Of a DNA stretch of 64,000 nt, positions 25,700 through 34,550 are shown piece after piece. Below the pieces are notes generated by a model. That model did not search any database, had not been told where the DNA came from, and worked only from the letters and a program-made list of their open reading frames with translations. Source of the DNA: an uncultured bacterium. GTDB taxonomy: Bacteria; Bacillota; Clostridia; Lachnospirales; Lachnospiraceae. The stretch lies in assembly GCA_947647735.1 (NCBI GenBank), contig CANSLJ010000005.1, positions 102,168-166,167 on the forward strand, written 5' to 3'. Each line of letters begins with the position of its first letter. Position 1 is the stretch's first letter. A program made the position numbers and the translations under genes.

Positions 25700-26662
25700 A
25701 TGACAGAGAGGATCAGTCGGGAAGAGCAGGAATTTTTGAAACAATATGATATCACGAAATTTGACCGTCCTTCCGTCGCCGCGGATATGGCGGTTTTTTC
25801 GGTGATGGGAGATCAGGGAAAAGGGGCGGTGCGGGATGATAAGAACTACAGGAAGCTCCCCAAAAAGAGCCTGAAGATACTGATGATCCAGAGAGGCGAT
25901 CACCCTTACAGAGGCTGCTGGGCGCTGCCGGGTGGCTTTGTCAGAAGAAATGAAGAGGTTTACGATACTGCACAGCGGGAACTGTTTGAGGAGACTGAGG
26001 TTTCGGAGGCATATCTGAAGCTGATCGGAGTGTTTGGCAAGGAGGGGAGAGATCCCAGAGGGTGGATCATGTCCCACACCTTTCTTGCGCTGATCGACGG
26101 GGAAAAGTCGCAGGTGAGAGGCGGGAGCGATGCCCGGGACGCGGCGTGGTTTGAGGTATCGTTCGTGGAGGAAAAGGTATCGGAGGAACGGGAGCAGGCA
26201 TCGGAGGGGCAGAAGCGGCAGGGACAGACATCGGATAAAAATGGGGAGTCTCTCAGAAGAATTACGATATACAGGCTGCGGCTGACGAATGAGGACGGAT
26301 CGTTGCCGGTCATTCTGGAGGCGGTGGTCAGAAAAGAGGAAGTGGTACAGCGTTTTCATGTGAAGACGGAGTATTTTATAGAGGAGGACGGCGGTTTTGC
26401 CTTTGATCACGCAAAACTGATCTGTTATGCGTTGCTGCATTTAAGGCGGGAGGCGGCGACGGACGGAAGGATCGTTTTTGACCTGATGCCGGAATATTTT
26501 ACACTCACAGAACTGCAGAATGTCTTTGAGATCATTCTGGATCAGGAACTGCTGACCGCCAATTTCCGAAGAAAGATGGCGGAGCATGTGGAGGAGACGG
26601 ATCAGATGGTGACAGGGGCGGGGCACAGGCCGGCTAAACTGTTTCGGAGAAGGGGCTTGTGA
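25700..26662 (+). CDS. Nudix-domain protein with NrtR-like winged helix
   Basis: 320 residues. The N-terminal Nudix domain (about 25-170) has the box GGFVRRNEEVYDTAQREL followed by FEETEV, where the Gly near the end of the consensus is replaced, as often in regulatory Nudix proteins. A variable charged insert (about 155-185, rich in E/Q/K) separates it from a C-terminal winged helix (about 240-320) with EYFTLTELQNVFEIIL and NFRRKMAEHV, characteristic of NrtR repressors that bind ADP-ribose and control NAD metabolism. No NAD genes adjoin. GGAGGAGCAGG is a strong ribosome site. It could be a hydrolase, a regulator or both. Confidence 0.85.
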   Translation: MTERISREEQEFLKQYDITKFDRPSVAADMAVFSVMGDQGKGAVRDDKNYRKLPKKSLKILMIQRGDHPYRGCWALPGGFVRRNEEVYDTAQRELFEETEVSEAYLKLIGVFGKEGRDPRGWIMSHTFLALIDGEKSQVRGGSDARDAAWFEVSFVEEKVSEEREQASEGQKRQGQTSDKNGESLRRITIYRLRLTNEDGSLPVILEAVVRKEEVVQRFHVKTEYFIEEDGGFAFDHAKLICYALLHLRREAATDGRIVFDLMPEYFTLTELQNVFEIILDQELLTANFRRKMAEHVEETDQMVTGAGHRPAKLFRRRGL

Positions 26663-26684
26663 GCGCCTGCTGATCTGCGTCCAC

Positions 26685-27734
26685 TTACTGTTTTTTGGAT
26701 GGAATCTGCGAACATCTGCTGCTTTGGACCGGAAGCGTGACCTCCATATCTTCCCGCGTCTTTACCTGAAATACGGTTCTCCAGCGGACTTCCTGCGTCG
26801 GTTCAAAGTGCATGGAGGAAACTGCTGTGCGCGTGTCAGGGACAGAGCTTTTTCCTGCCATGAAAATTGCGGAGGCACCCACGGCGGAACCGATGCAGTT
26901 GTGCGAAGCGTCCTGTGTTTTTGCCCTAACCGGCTTATCGCCTTCCGCGCAGTCCCGGATATCGAAGAGGGCGCGGTCAATTTCCGGCGATATGCTGTAG
27001 GAGAGCATCCGGCAGTATTCAGGGTAGATCACGCCCTTTTCGCCGATATCAGAAAAGCTGTGCCGGGAGTTTTCGCATCCGTGTAATGTCAGTGTGTATT
27101 CCTGACCGGTTGCAGGGTGAACGATTTTTACCGTTTCCCCGCCGCAGGAGGCGCCGGTGGTAAAGTGTCCGGCTGTGACGGATATCGGATCGCTCCGAAA
27201 AGCCAGTGAGATATCCTGCGGGGCAGGCTGCGGCTCCGTGTTCCAGTCGTAGGAGATCCGGCAAAAATGCCAACAGGATCTTTTGTCACAGTGGTAAGCC
27301 GCCATCAGTTCTTCGGCAGTTTTATCATTTTTCCACGTCTCGGTCTGATCCGCATCTTCCATGCCGGTTTGAAAAACAATCTCCGGATACCAGTTCAGGC
27401 TGCTGTTCATACGGCGTATGAGCGGTATATGATCCAGCTTCATTTCCACAGCAAACTTTTGACTGCCGGGGTTATCGGCATCGATCTGCTCGTAGTCCTC
27501 CTGCGTTTTCAGGGAGAGGCGGCGCTTTTGATCCCATTTTTTCAAAAAGGCATGCATAGCCTCCACAGGAATCCTCACGCACACATCAAGGACGGCGCCC
27601 GCTTTGCCGAGATAGACGGCGGGGATAAAGATCTCCTGATCTTCCCAGAGAAATGTCCGGTCGATCGGTAGGGGAGTCAGTTTTTCTTCGCGGCTGCGGT
27701 GCTCCCATAGATTTCCGTTGTGATATACGTTCAT
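26685..27734 (-). CDS. Conserved hypothetical protein
   Basis: 349 residues; I do not recognise a family. It has no signal peptide or membrane helix. Visible features are VYHNGNLWEHRSREEKLTPLP at the start, a WDQKRRLSLKTQEDYE segment, SCWHFCRISYDWNTEP and LTLHGCENSRHS, plus several cysteines through the middle, and a Ser/Gln/Lys-rich end. The ORF is long, codon use resembles its neighbours and a purine-rich AGGGGG lies before the ATG, so a real gene is likely. It converges on the Nudix gene (23-bp gap) and is divergent from the acetyltransferase gene. Confidence 0.65.
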   Translation of the reverse strand: MNVYHNGNLWEHRSREEKLTPLPIDRTFLWEDQEIFIPAVYLGKAGAVLDVCVRIPVEAMHAFLKKWDQKRRLSLKTQEDYEQIDADNPGSQKFAVEMKLDHIPLIRRMNSSLNWYPEIVFQTGMEDADQTETWKNDKTAEELMAAYHCDKRSCWHFCRISYDWNTEPQPAPQDISLAFRSDPISVTAGHFTTGASCGGETVKIVHPATGQEYTLTLHGCENSRHSFSDIGEKGVIYPEYCRMLSYSISPEIDRALFDIRDCAEGDKPVRAKTQDASHNCIGSAVGASAIFMAGKSSVPDTRTAVSSMHFEPTQEVRWRTVFQVKTREDMEVTLPVQSSRCSQIPSKKQ

Positions 27735-27900
27735 TTGCGATTCCCCCTAACTCTTTTAGGTTACTGTTTCTTATTTTAAAACTGATAGAGTATTTTTGCC
27801 AGTCCTATTTCGTGAAAGAGGAAAAAATTGCTTTATTCCTTTTGACAGATAAATATGGTATCATAGCGAAAGATATACGAAATTTGATGGAGAGATGAAA

Positions 27901-28389
27901 ATGGGAAATTGTGAAAAGAACTTATGTCCGCACGATCCGGTAAATATCAGGAAAGCGACGATAGAGGATGTGTCAAGAATAGCTGAAATATTGGTTTTTA
28001 CAAAGAGAATGAACTATAGATTCATTTTTCAGAATGATAAGGTATCGTTTGGTGAGATACAGGTACTTCCCCTGGCACAGGAATATCTGGAAGATCCGTC
28101 AAGACTGGAAAATATATGGGTGTACGATGATGAGTTTGTCAAAGGGATCATCCATGTGGAAGGGGACTGGATCAGGGAACTGTTTGTGGACTGCTTTTTT
28201 CAGGGGGAAGGGATCGGAACAAAACTGGTTGATTTTGCCATTCGGAAATATGACGTCCGGTATTTATTTGTGCTTGAGAAGAATGAAAACGCGATCCGGT
28301 TTTATGAGAGGCAGGGATTTTCCCTGACGGATGAGCGTGAACTGGAGGCGGGGACGCCGGAGTTTATTGTGAAGATGGAGCGAAAGTGA
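27901..28389 (+). CDS. GNAT-family N-acetyltransferase
   Basis: 162 residues. The GNAT core is visible: VNIRKATIEDVSRIAEIL at the start, the beta-4/acetyl-CoA loop LFVDCFFQGEGIGTKLVDFA (Q/RxxGxG/A pattern QGEGIG) and ENAIRFYERQGFSLTDERE near the end. The family transfers acetyl from acetyl-CoA to an amine of an antibiotic, peptide or metabolite; substrate unknown. An ATG two codons earlier (27895) is possible, but GGAG is then too close; 27901 gives normal spacing. Single gene in an accessory-looking stretch. Confidence 0.85.
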   Translation: MGNCEKNLCPHDPVNIRKATIEDVSRIAEILVFTKRMNYRFIFQNDKVSFGEIQVLPLAQEYLEDPSRLENIWVYDDEFVKGIIHVEGDWIRELFVDCFFQGEGIGTKLVDFAIRKYDVRYLFVLEKNENAIRFYERQGFSLTDERELEAGTPEFIVKMERK

Positions 28390-28475
28390 ACCTGGGACAG
28401 GGGCAGAAAGAGGTTTGCTGCGGTAGAGGCAGAATGGGATGGAAAGATATTTTGGATTAGAGTCGGGAGAGATAA

Positions 28476-29519
28476 ATGAAAAGATCATATATGCTTCATA
28501 TGTTTTTTGATATGATACTGGTTCTTTCGTCTGTATTTTTAGCTGGCTGCTCAGGGAGCGGGAATGGCATAACAGAGCAGCAGATAGTAGAAACAGAGAA
28601 GGTGGAAGAAAGCCAGTGGATGGAAGAACCGTCGGCGGATGAGGTCTTGCCGGAGAGGAGATCGTCAACAGGTGGGAACACGCAGACAGGTAAACCGGAG
28701 GAGACAGAGGGCATAACAGCTAAGGATAAAGGATTGGAAAATATACCAGAGCCTGCCATAACAGAAACTGACTGGTCAGGTTATTTTGAAGGAATAAACG
28801 GCGCTGCTGTTATTTACGATCCGGCGAAAAACTGTTATGAGATTTATAATCAAGAGCAGGCGTCCGTCAGGCGTTCCCCGTGTTCTACCTTCAAAATAAT
28901 ATCCTCCCTGACCGCGCTGGAGAGCGGCATCCTTGATCCGGAGATTTCTGTCCGTACATGGAGCGGAGAGATATTCTGGAATGAGGACTGGAATAGGGAT
29001 ATTGATTTTGCCGATGCCTTTCACGCATCCTGTGTCTGGTATTTCAGAGAAGTGATCGACGAGATCGGGGAGGAGAGGATGCAGGAAGAACTGAATAAAC
29101 TGGAGTACGGCAACTGTGATATCTCGGACTGGAGTGGAAGCCTGAACAATAATAACAGTAATCCGGCGCTGACTGGCTTCTGGATCGAATCCTCACTGCT
29201 GATCTCCCCTAAGGAGCAGACGGAAGTCATGGAACGAATTTTTGGCGGGAGATCCGCTTATCCGGAAGAGATCCTGAAGGAGCTGAAACAGGTCATGCTC
29301 CTTCAGGATCAGGGCGAGTCGGATATCCTGATCTATGGGAAAACCGGGATGGGTAAATCGGAAGGGGTTGTTGTCGATGCCTGGTATACCGGATTTGCGG
29401 AATCTGGCGATGAAAAAGTATATTTTTGCGTATATCTGGGAGAAACGGAAGGGCAGAATGTATCCAGCAGTAAGGCGAGGGAGATAGCCGTGAAAATTGT
29501 CTCCGGGTATTTAAAATAA
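28476..29519 (+). CDS. Class D beta-lactamase-like lipoprotein
   Basis: 347 residues. Signal peptide and lipobox FLAGC (Cys25) are followed by an acidic Thr/Glu-rich linker to about residue 95. The catalytic domain has the class D set in order: STFK (nucleophile Ser and carbamylatable Lys), SCV, YGN, the FWIESSLLIS loop (OXA FWLEGPLKIS type) and KTG in YGKTGMG. It could hydrolyse beta-lactams or act as a penicillin sensor or endogenous transpeptidase-like protein; the fold also occurs in BlaR1 sensor domains, but no membrane-sensor part or blaI lies nearby. Ribosome site GGGAGAG. A terminator follows. Confidence 0.88.
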   Translation: MKRSYMLHMFFDMILVLSSVFLAGCSGSGNGITEQQIVETEKVEESQWMEEPSADEVLPERRSSTGGNTQTGKPEETEGITAKDKGLENIPEPAITETDWSGYFEGINGAAVIYDPAKNCYEIYNQEQASVRRSPCSTFKIISSLTALESGILDPEISVRTWSGEIFWNEDWNRDIDFADAFHASCVWYFREVIDEIGEERMQEELNKLEYGNCDISDWSGSLNNNNSNPALTGFWIESSLLISPKEQTEVMERIFGGRSAYPEEILKELKQVMLLQDQGESDILIYGKTGMGKSEGVVVDAWYTGFAESGDEKVYFCVYLGETEGQNVSSSKAREIAVKIVSGYLK

Positions 29520-29550
29520 AGTGTAGTCTATTCGATAACCAGCACTCGGG

Positions 29551-29588
29551 CCGTACAGATCAATATTTATCTGTACGGTCTTTCGCTG
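29551..29588 (+). terminator. Terminator after the beta-lactamase-like gene
   Basis: Arms CCGTACAGAT (29551-29560) and ATCTGTACGG (29569-29578), then a weak T-rich tail. Confidence 0.7.
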
Positions 29589-29786
29589 TCACAGCATATT
29601 CATATCCGTGCGATGCCTTACAAGTCTACATCCGCATTCCTCCGCATATATTTATAATACACAGAGACAAATTCTGCCGGGTTCCATGTCGGATTATGGA
29701 AACGCGCAGAAAAAAAGACCGGAATACAATTTTCGGAGAAAGGTAAGCGGCGCTGTGCAAAAGCATACCGCCCAAAGGAGGAAAGC

Positions 29787-30413
29787 ATGATGGATAAAGT
29801 AATTGAAAACAACCAGGTGACAGTGATGGGAAAGATCGTGAGTGGATTTTTCTTCAGTCATGAGATTTACGGAGAGGGATTCTACATGATGGATGTGGAG
29901 GTGGAGCGGCTTTCCGATTCCACGGATATCATTCCGGTCATGGTATCGGACCGCCTGATCGATGTGACGCAGGACTATACGGGCGCCAATGTCTGTATCG
30001 GCGGACAGTTCAGATCCTACAACAGACATGAGGAAAAGAAAAACAAGCTGGTGCTGTCGGTATTTGCGAGGGAGATTGATTTTATCGAGGAGATGGAGGA
30101 GAATGCCAAGACAAACCAGATATTCCTGGACGGTTTTATCTGTAAGGAACCGATCTACAGAAAAACGCCTCTGGGAAGAGAGATCGCAGACCTTTTGCTG
30201 GCGGTGAACAGGCCTTACGGAAAATCGGACTACATCCCCTGTATCTGCTGGGGAAGAAACGCCAGGTTTGCCAGCACTTTTCAGGTGGGAGACCGGTGCA
30301 TGATATGGGGACGGATCCAGAGCCGCGAGTATATGAAAAAGATCACGGAGGAGGAGATGGAGAAACGTGTTGCCTACGAAGTGTCCGTCAGCAAGCTGGA
30401 AACGGGAGAGTAG
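29787..30413 (+). CDS. Single-stranded DNA-binding-like OB-fold protein
   Basis: 208 residues, cytoplasmic. Two successive OB-like halves can be seen: the first (about 8-95) has VTVMGKIVSGFFFSHE ... NVCIGGQFRSYNR, the second (about 108-208) has LDGFICKEPIYRKTPLGREI followed by DLLLAVNRPYGKSDYIPCI, the typical SSB strand pattern, and VGDRCMIWGRIQSREY. It is an atypical SSB relative without the acidic C-terminal tail that recruits repair proteins. This kind is found in Lachnospiraceae chromosomes. It may bind ssDNA or RNA. AAAGGAGG precedes ATG-ATG at 29787. No promoter was confidently found in the 207 bp upstream after the terminator. Confidence 0.7.
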   Translation: MMDKVIENNQVTVMGKIVSGFFFSHEIYGEGFYMMDVEVERLSDSTDIIPVMVSDRLIDVTQDYTGANVCIGGQFRSYNRHEEKKNKLVLSVFAREIDFIEEMEENAKTNQIFLDGFICKEPIYRKTPLGREIADLLLAVNRPYGKSDYIPCICWGRNARFASTFQVGDRCMIWGRIQSREYMKKITEEEMEKRVAYEVSVSKLETGE

Positions 30414-30493
30414 AAAATAAAATTTGGGATTTTTGCAATTTGTTCGGCGCGGGTACATTGACACCGGCAGAATAAAATGATATATTGTCTTTT

Positions 30494-30654
30494 AGATAGA
30501 GGTTGCGCCTGTTATCAGTAACCTGTCTGATGTGGCAGTCACAGGGGAGGACAGATGAAAGGAACCGGCGCCGAAGGATATGTTTTACTGCGGGGCATTT
30601 CCTGGGCATGTACTGAAGAAGTGCATGACTGTCATCGGCAGATGGGGCGCTATC
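30494..30654 (+). ncRNA. Lysine riboswitch (L-box)
   Basis: The region matches the L-box pattern: P1 5' strand GATAGAGG with GCGC, internal AGTA, GAAAGG and GGCGCCGAAGG, then TGACTGTCATC and the 3' strand GGGGCGCTATC, with GATAG pairing to CTATC. A terminator follows (30671-30697), so lysine binding should stop transcription ahead of dapA. The 370-bp gap 30414-30784 is mostly this device. Confidence 0.9.
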
Positions 30655-30670
30655 AAACTTTAGTCTATTT

Positions 30671-30697
30671 GGCGGCTCATGTTGCATGGGCCGTTTT
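30671..30697 (+). terminator. Riboswitch-controlled terminator
   Basis: GGCGGCTCATG and CATGGGCCGTT pair through G-U wobbles around a TTG loop, followed by TTTT. Confidence 0.7.
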
Positions 30698-30784
30698 CTA
30701 GTCTGTATTACAACATGGTACATAAACGAAAGGGCTCATCACTACTATATTGTTTATATCATTTACAGAAAATGGAGGAAAGAC

Positions 30785-31678
30785 ATGTCAGTATTTACAG
30801 GAGCAGGTGTTGCTATCGTTACACCATTTCACGAGGATTTCAGTATTAACTATGAAGCGTTTGCAGAGCTGATCGAGTATCAGATCGCGAATTCCACGGA
30901 TGCCATCATCGTGATGGGAACCACAGGGGAATCAGCTACCACGAGTATCGAGGAGCATATCGAGGCAATCCGGTTCTGTGTGAAGACGGTAAACGGGAGA
31001 GTGCCGGTTGTGGCGGGAACGGGTTCCAATGCGACGGATACGGCGATTCATCTGTCTGTGGAGGCTGAGAAGTGCGGCGCGGACGGACTGCTGATCGTTT
31101 CACCTTACTATAATAAGGCGACACAGAACGGCTTATATCAGCATTTTAAGAAGATCGCGGACTCCGTAAAGCTTCCGATCATCCTGTACAATGTGCCCAG
31201 CAGGACCGGCTGTAATATCCTGCCGGAGACGGTGGTAAGGCTCTGCACGGAGGTGGAGAATATCGTGGGCGTGAAGGAAGCCAGCGGAAATATCTCCCAG
31301 ATCACGAAATTGTTCGCACTGGCGGAAGGCAGAGTGGATGTGTATTCCGGAAACGATGATCAGATCGTGCCGATCCTGGCGCTTGGCGGAAAAGGTGTTA
31401 TCTCCGTATTGTCCAACGTGGCGCCGAAACAGACGCACGATATCTGCCAGCTTTATTTCGACGGGAAGACAGCGGAGAGTGCAGCGCTGCAGTTGAAGGC
31501 GATCCCGCTGGTAGATGCGCTGTTCTGCGAGGTGAATCCGATTCCGGTGAAGAAGGGCGTGGCGCTGATGGGAATCGAGGCGGGCCCCCTGCGTATGCCG
31601 CTTTCGGAGATCGAACCGGCGCATGAGGAGATGCTGAAGAAGGCTATGACAGAGTTTGGGTGTGAGATAAAGGCGTAA
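30785..31678 (+). CDS. dapA: 4-hydroxy-tetrahydrodipicolinate synthase
   Basis: 297 residues. It condenses pyruvate with aspartate semialdehyde, the committed step to lysine and diaminopimelate. Visible features: GTTGESATT substrate loop, LLIVSPYYNKATQNGLYQH with the catalytic Tyr, IILYNVPSRTG, and Schiff-base Lys in IVGVKEASGN; a TIM barrel. The ATG at 30785 with GGAGGAAAG is correct; an in-frame 30686 start would read across the terminator. First gene of dapA-dapB-fbp, under the lysine riboswitch. Confidence 0.97.
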   Translation: MSVFTGAGVAIVTPFHEDFSINYEAFAELIEYQIANSTDAIIVMGTTGESATTSIEEHIEAIRFCVKTVNGRVPVVAGTGSNATDTAIHLSVEAEKCGADGLLIVSPYYNKATQNGLYQHFKKIADSVKLPIILYNVPSRTGCNILPETVVRLCTEVENIVGVKEASGNISQITKLFALAEGRVDVYSGNDDQIVPILALGGKGVISVLSNVAPKQTHDICQLYFDGKTAESAALQLKAIPLVDALFCEVNPIPVKKGVALMGIEAGPLRMPLSEIEPAHEEMLKKAMTEFGCEIKA

Positions 31679-31748
31679 GATAACGGAGGATAACCGGAAG
31701 TTGTGCCCGCGCCGGAAGGCGCGGGCTGCAGAAAGGCAGGGTGGTTTT

Positions 31749-32522
31749 ATGGTTAAAGTGATTTTGCATGGCTGTAACGGTAAGATGGGGCAGATGGTCA
31801 CAGAGTTATGCAGTCAGGATGAGGAGATTAAGATCGTTGCGGGTATTGATGCGCTGCATCACGGGACAGGAGTATATCCGATCTACCGGGATATTTATGA
31901 ATGTAATATCACGGCGGATGCAGTGATAGATTTTTCTACTGCCTCGGCTGTGGACAGCCTGTTGAACTACTGTGTGGAAAAAAGGCTGCCCTGCATACTG
32001 TGTACGACCGGTTTATCAGAGGAACAGCTCCAGAGGGTGAAGGAAGCTTCGGAGAAAACGGCAGTGCTGCGTTCCGCTAATATGACGCTGGGCGTGAACC
32101 TGCTGATGAAGCTGCTGAAGGAGGCGGTGGCAACGCTTGCACCGGCGGGGTTTGATGTGGAGATCGTGGAAAAGCATCATAACCAGAAGGTGGACGCGCC
32201 CAGCGGCACGGCGATCGCATTGGCTGATGCCATGAATGAGGAGATGGACGGTGCCTACGAGTATGTCTATGACAGAAGCTGGGTACGCCAGAAGAGAGAT
32301 AAAAAAGAACTGGGTATTTCCGCGGTCCGGGGCGGCACGATCGTGGGAGACCACGATGTGATCTTCGCCGGGACGGATGAGGTCATTACCTTTTCCCACA
32401 GAGCCTACTCAAAAGGCGTCTTTGCGAAGGGCGCTATTCAGGCGGCGAAATTTATGGCGGGAAAACCGGCGGGGCTTTATTCGATGTCGGATGTGATCGA
32501 AAACAGGGAACAAAAACCATGA
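31749..32522 (+). CDS. dapB: 4-hydroxy-tetrahydrodipicolinate reductase
   Basis: 257 residues. The N-terminal nucleotide-binding domain starts VKVILHGCNGKMGQMV; DFSTASAV and LCTTGLSEEQL line the cofactor site. The catalytic region has EKHHNQKVDAPSGTA (His pair and Lys). It reduces the DapA product with NAD(P)H. ATG at 31749 follows GGCAGGGTGG, preferred over an in-frame 31701 start. The 70-bp gap from dapA has no terminator (a short GC-rich repeat GCGCCGG...GGCGCGGGC is present). The stop overlaps the fbp start by four bases (ATGA). Confidence 0.96.
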   Translation: MVKVILHGCNGKMGQMVTELCSQDEEIKIVAGIDALHHGTGVYPIYRDIYECNITADAVIDFSTASAVDSLLNYCVEKRLPCILCTTGLSEEQLQRVKEASEKTAVLRSANMTLGVNLLMKLLKEAVATLAPAGFDVEIVEKHHNQKVDAPSGTAIALADAMNEEMDGAYEYVYDRSWVRQKRDKKELGISAVRGGTIVGDHDVIFAGTDEVITFSHRAYSKGVFAKGAIQAAKFMAGKPAGLYSMSDVIENREQKP

Positions 32523-34477
32523 ATGATTTAGAATTTAATTTTTTAAAGAGTCTGTCCAATCAGTATCCGACCATTGCCTCTGCCTCCACGGAGATCATCA
32601 ATCTGCAGTCCATTTTGAATCTCCCCAAGGGGACGGAGCATTTTATGACGGATATTCACGGGGAATCGGAGCAGTTTAACCATATTTTGAAAAACGGCTC
32701 CGGTTCGGTGCGCCGGAAGATCAACGAAGAGTTCGGCAATACCATGAGCGAGAGGGACAAGAAAACCCTTGCGACGCTGATCTATTATCCGAAGGAGAAG
32801 CTGGATATGATCCTGCAGAGCGAGGACAATATCGAGGACTGGTATAAGATCACGCTGCATCGCCTGGTTCAGATCACAAAACGGGTGGCATCCAAATACA
32901 CCCGTTCCAAGGTCAGGAAGGCGCTGCCACCGGATTTTGCCTATATTATCGAGGAGCTGATCACGGAGAAGGCGGAGCTCTCCGACAAGGAGGCCTATTA
33001 TAATGAGATCATCCACACGATCATCCGTCTGGACCGGGCACAGGAATTTATCGTTGCACTGAGCTATCTGATCCAGCGGCTTGTCATCGATCATCTCCAT
33101 ATTGTCGGGGATATTTATGACAGGGGGCCGGGTCCCCATGTGATCCTGGATACCCTCAGCGAATATCATTCCGTGGATGTACAATGGGGAAACCATGATG
33201 TGGTATGGATGGGGGCTGCCAGCGGACAGGGAGCCTGTATCTGTAATGTGATCCGTATGGCGGCAAGATACGGCAATCTTGCCACACTGGAAGAAGGCTA
33301 TGGCATTAACCTGATCCCCCTTGCGACCTTTGCCCTGACGACCTATGCGGATACCAACTGTGATGCGTTCAGAGTGCATTATGATAACGATTATAATACA
33401 AAGGATCTGGCACTGGATACCCGGATGCACAAGGCCATAACGATCATGCAGTTCAAGCTGGAGGGTCAGGTGATCCGGAGAAATCCCTGTTTCGGGATGG
33501 AGGACAGGCTGCTTCTGGATAAGATAGATTATGAAAAGAAGACGGTCCTCATAGACGGCAGAGAGTATGCCATGAACGATGTGGATTTTCCGACCGTGAA
33601 TCCGGAAGACCCCTATGCCCTTTCCCGGGAAGAGATGGAAGTCATGAAGCGGCTGATCAAAGCCTTTATGAACTGTGAAAAGCTTCAGAAGCATGTGCGG
33701 TTTTTGTTTGCAAAGGGCGGGCTTTACAAGGCTTATAATTCCAATCTGCTCTATCATGGCTGTGTGCCGATGGATGAGCAGGGCAATTTCCTGCAGGTCA
33801 ATGTTTTCGGAAAAACATACAGCGGGAAAGAACTCTATGATGTACTGGAGCACTATGCCAGAAGGGGATATTATTCCAGGCACCATCCGGAGGAGAAGAT
33901 GAAGGGACAGGATATCATGTGGTATATCTGGGCGGGCCCGAAATCTCCCGTGTTCGGAAAGGACAAGATGGCTACTTTCGAGCGCTATTTTGTGTCGGAT
34001 AAGGAAACCCATAAGGAACAGAAGAACGCTTATTACAGGCTCCTTGACAATGAGGAGATCATCAACAAGATCCTTCGGGAATTCGGGCTGGATGAGAACG
34101 AGTCCCATATCGTCAACGGACATGTGCCGGTGGAGGCGAAGAAGGGGGAATCTCCGATCAAATGCGACGGAAAGCTGTTTATCATCGACGGCGGCTTTTC
34201 CAAGGCTTATCAGGGGAAGACCGGGATCGCCGGGTACACGCTGGTCTGCAATTCCTATGGGATGCGCTTGGTTGCCCATGAGCCCTTTGAGTCGGCGGAG
34301 GCGGCGATCAAAAAGGAATCCGATATTTTCTCGGACAGTGTGATCGTGGAGACCATGAAACAGCGTCTTCGGGTGGCGGACACGGATGTCGGCATGGAGA
34401 TCCGGGAGCGGATCCGTGCGCTGGAGGGGTTGCTGCAGGCATACAGGGATGGAAGTCTGGTTGAAAAAACGATCTGA
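32519..34477 (+). CDS. fbp: Class III fructose-1,6-bisphosphatase
   Basis: 652 residues, the characteristic long Firmicutes form. It has the calcineurin-like metallophosphatase motifs FMTDIHGESEQFNHIL, HIVGDIYDRGPGPH and WGNHDVVWMG, and late His in IVNGHVPVEAKKGES and IDGGFSKAYQGKTG. It removes the C1 phosphate from fructose 1,6-bisphosphate in gluconeogenesis. Its joining of a lysine-controlled dap operon through an ATGA overlap is unusual pathway mixing. Expression would then follow lysine status unless an internal promoter exists, which I did not see. Confidence 0.96.
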   Translation: MNDLEFNFLKSLSNQYPTIASASTEIINLQSILNLPKGTEHFMTDIHGESEQFNHILKNGSGSVRRKINEEFGNTMSERDKKTLATLIYYPKEKLDMILQSEDNIEDWYKITLHRLVQITKRVASKYTRSKVRKALPPDFAYIIEELITEKAELSDKEAYYNEIIHTIIRLDRAQEFIVALSYLIQRLVIDHLHIVGDIYDRGPGPHVILDTLSEYHSVDVQWGNHDVVWMGAASGQGACICNVIRMAARYGNLATLEEGYGINLIPLATFALTTYADTNCDAFRVHYDNDYNTKDLALDTRMHKAITIMQFKLEGQVIRRNPCFGMEDRLLLDKIDYEKKTVLIDGREYAMNDVDFPTVNPEDPYALSREEMEVMKRLIKAFMNCEKLQKHVRFLFAKGGLYKAYNSNLLYHGCVPMDEQGNFLQVNVFGKTYSGKELYDVLEHYARRGYYSRHHPEEKMKGQDIMWYIWAGPKSPVFGKDKMATFERYFVSDKETHKEQKNAYYRLLDNEEIINKILREFGLDENESHIVNGHVPVEAKKGESPIKCDGKLFIIDGGFSKAYQGKTGIAGYTLVCNSYGMRLVAHEPFESAEAAIKKESDIFSDSVIVETMKQRLRVADTDVGMEIRERIRALEGLLQAYRDGSLVEKTI

Positions 34478-34510
34478 TCTGCGCAGATCTATATGCTCAC
34501 GGAATTATGT

Positions 34511-34540
34511 AAAACCTCAGCTTTACGGGCTGAGGTTTTT
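34511..34540 (+). terminator. Terminator of the dapA-dapB-fbp operon
   Basis: AAAACCTCAGC (34511-34521) and GCTGAGGTTTT (34529-34539), a seven-base loop and a T run; A-rich on the left, so it may also stop the convergent lipoprotein gene. Confidence 0.9.
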
Positions 34541-34550
34541 AAAAATGAGA

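Noticed and set aside
24911-26440. A 509-codon open frame antisense to the hybrid kinase and Nudix genes
   Set aside because: It spans two well-supported genes and is low-complexity, Arg/Leu/Pro-rich shadow sequence.
32543-34279. A 578-codon open frame antisense to fbp
   Set aside because: It lies wholly opposite a clear class III fructose bisphosphatase; composition is that of a complementary frame and it has no ribosome site or motif.
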